From assembly GCA_035259145.1 (NCBI GenBank), contig DATFWQ010000067.1, positions 1 through 41,740 on the forward strand: a stretch of DNA of 41,740 nucleotides, in the 5' to 3' direction. Positions 40,900 to 41,740 of this stretch are shown here, piece after piece. Below the pieces are notes generated by a model. That model worked only from the letters and a program-made list of their open reading frames with translations. It was not told where the DNA came from and did no database searches. Each line of letters starts with the position of its first letter. The stretch's first letter is position 1. Position numbers and translations under genes: made by a program. Source of the stretch: CF-161 sp035259145. Lineage in GTDB: Bacteria > Chloroflexota > Dormibacteria > Dormibacterales > Dormibacteraceae.

Positions 40900-41740
40900 T
40901 CACCGCTGGAATACCTGTCGTGGCGTACGCAGCAGGATCAGGTAGGTGAGTGTCCCCAATGATGAAAGAAGCAATATGAGGGCCGCGTAGCTGCCTGCCA
41001 GCTGGTAGTTCTGGTAGTCGTACACCCACTGCTCGGTCTTCACTGCGAGCACCGGGTAGGCCGCCCCGGCCAGCGCAAGGACCATCGCGAAGACCTGGAA
41101 CGCCGCCGTCGTCCTCAGGATAAGTGCGACCTGGATGCTGGGCTTCAGCAGCGGAAGCGTTACGCGTGTGAAGCGCTGCCACCCGGTGGCGCCCATGACG
41201 GCCGCGGCCTCCTGTAGTTCCATAGGGATCGACTGGATACCCGACATGACCACGACCATGACGATCGAGATGCTGCGCCACACCTCGGCGATCACCACCG
41301 CGCCCACAAGGGTTCCGAGGCTGTTGTAGTCGAGAAAGCCGATCGGATGGCGGATCAAGTGCAGGTCTTGAAGGACGGAGTTGAGGTAGCCGTGTGACGT
41401 GAAGATTGAGAGCCAGACCAGCCCAGCAGCCAGATCCGAGACCGCCAGAGGCAGGGTCCAGAAGTACAGGAAGACATTGGTGCCCCGCAGTCGAGTCTGC
41501 GCCAGGACCGCCATCAGCAACGCGATTGCGGTTTCGGTCGGGATGATCAGCGCCAGCAGAAGGAGGGTGTTGGTCAGGGAAAACCGGAAGTCGGTGTCAC
41601 GGATCATGGCCTGGAGGTTGCCCAGGGTGAACTGCCCACTCGAGGTCTGGAAGGTAATCAAGAGAGCCTGGATCGCCGGCCAGACAAAGAAGACCAGCAT
41701 GAAGATGGCCGCCGGCGCAACCAGCGCGTAGGGCTGCCAC
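40900..41740 (-). CDS. CUT1 sugar ABC transporter permease (MalF/UgpA type), 5' end beyond window
   Basis: This incomplete gene enters from the right: the frame is open to the last base of the window (WQPYALVAPAAIFMLVFFVWPA), so its start lies to the right. Some 280 residues are seen. The first helix (PAAIFMLVFFVWPAIQALL) is the usual MalF/UgpA start. The EAA motif ELQEAAAVMGATGWQRFTRVTLPLLKPSI is near the middle, then two more helices follow. It is the first cistron visible of the operon permease-permease-ATPase. A gene for a substrate-binding protein probably lies further right, as CUT1 operons usually include one (inference). Confidence 0.92.
   Translation of the reverse strand, partial: WQPYALVAPAAIFMLVFFVWPAIQALLITFQTSSGQFTLGNLQAMIRDTDFRFSLTNTLLLLALIIPTETAIALLMAVLAQTRLRGTNVFLYFWTLPLAVSDLAAGLVWLSIFTSHGYLNSVLQDLHLIRHPIGFLDYNSLGTLVGAVVIAEVWRSISIVMVVVMSGIQSIPMELQEAAAVMGATGWQRFTRVTLPLLKPSIQVALILRTTAAFQVFAMVLALAGAAYPVLAVKTEQWVYDYQNYQLAGSYAALILLLSSLGTLTYLILLRTPRQVFQR

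Overview
The window is GC-rich, gene-dense bacterial chromosome. It carries GatCAB amidotransferase genes, an NAD-dependent ligase, an ECF sigma/RskA pair, MalK-type ABC genes and a MoxR/vWA operon. Many starts are GTG or TTG, and several genes look leaderless, with a TAnnnT -10 element only 6-9 nt before the start codon. This fits a Terrabacteria lineage such as Chloroflexota/Dormibacterota or a deep actinobacterial group. That placement is inference; no rRNA is present.

Left part (1-7207). The edge carries a 3' half of tRNA-Lys, starting exactly at the anticodon loop, which looks like the displaced end of a tRNA attachment site; an integrated element probably lies to the left of the window. 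Small single genes follow: a VOC protein, a COG4119-like Nudix hydrolase, a two-TM protein whose ribosome-binding site sits inside nested inverted repeats, a degenerate nucleotidyltransferase-like ORF, an SDR, a GH13 alpha-glucosidase, a GNAT acetyltransferase, a polytopic membrane protein with a small partner ORF, and a secreted transglycosylase-like protein.

Housekeeping part (7224-25994). Here lie pcrA-ligA (TTGA overlap), a zinc-ribbon membrane protein, gatC-gatA-gatB, an ECF sigma factor with an RskA-type anti-sigma factor, and a PHP phosphoesterase / TrmA-RlmD methyltransferase / YwaF-like membrane protein cluster. A convergent aminotransferase and a divergent quinone oxidoreductase-like gene follow, then dnaE with a TRAP-like (MtrB) RNA-binding regulator overlapping its 3' end. 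gatA and the PHP gene each seem to encode their conserved N-terminus upstream of any ATG, GTG or TTG, so they may use unusual start codons.

Right part (26161-38788). Eight large genes run on the plus strand, nearly all with 4-nt or 1-nt overlaps: a large GATase-like membrane protein, an ABC ATPase, an ABC-2 permease, a DUF4175-like protein with a Gly/Pro/Gln repeat tail, a MoxR AAA+ ATPase, a DUF58 protein, a BatA-like vWA protein and a 951-aa double-vWA protein. The tight coupling suggests one envelope machine combining an ABC transporter with a MoxR/vWA chaperone module. It is the most interesting system in the window. After an elaborate hairpin, a minus-strand CUT1 sugar ABC transporter (two permeases and a MalK/UgpC ATPase) runs off the right edge.
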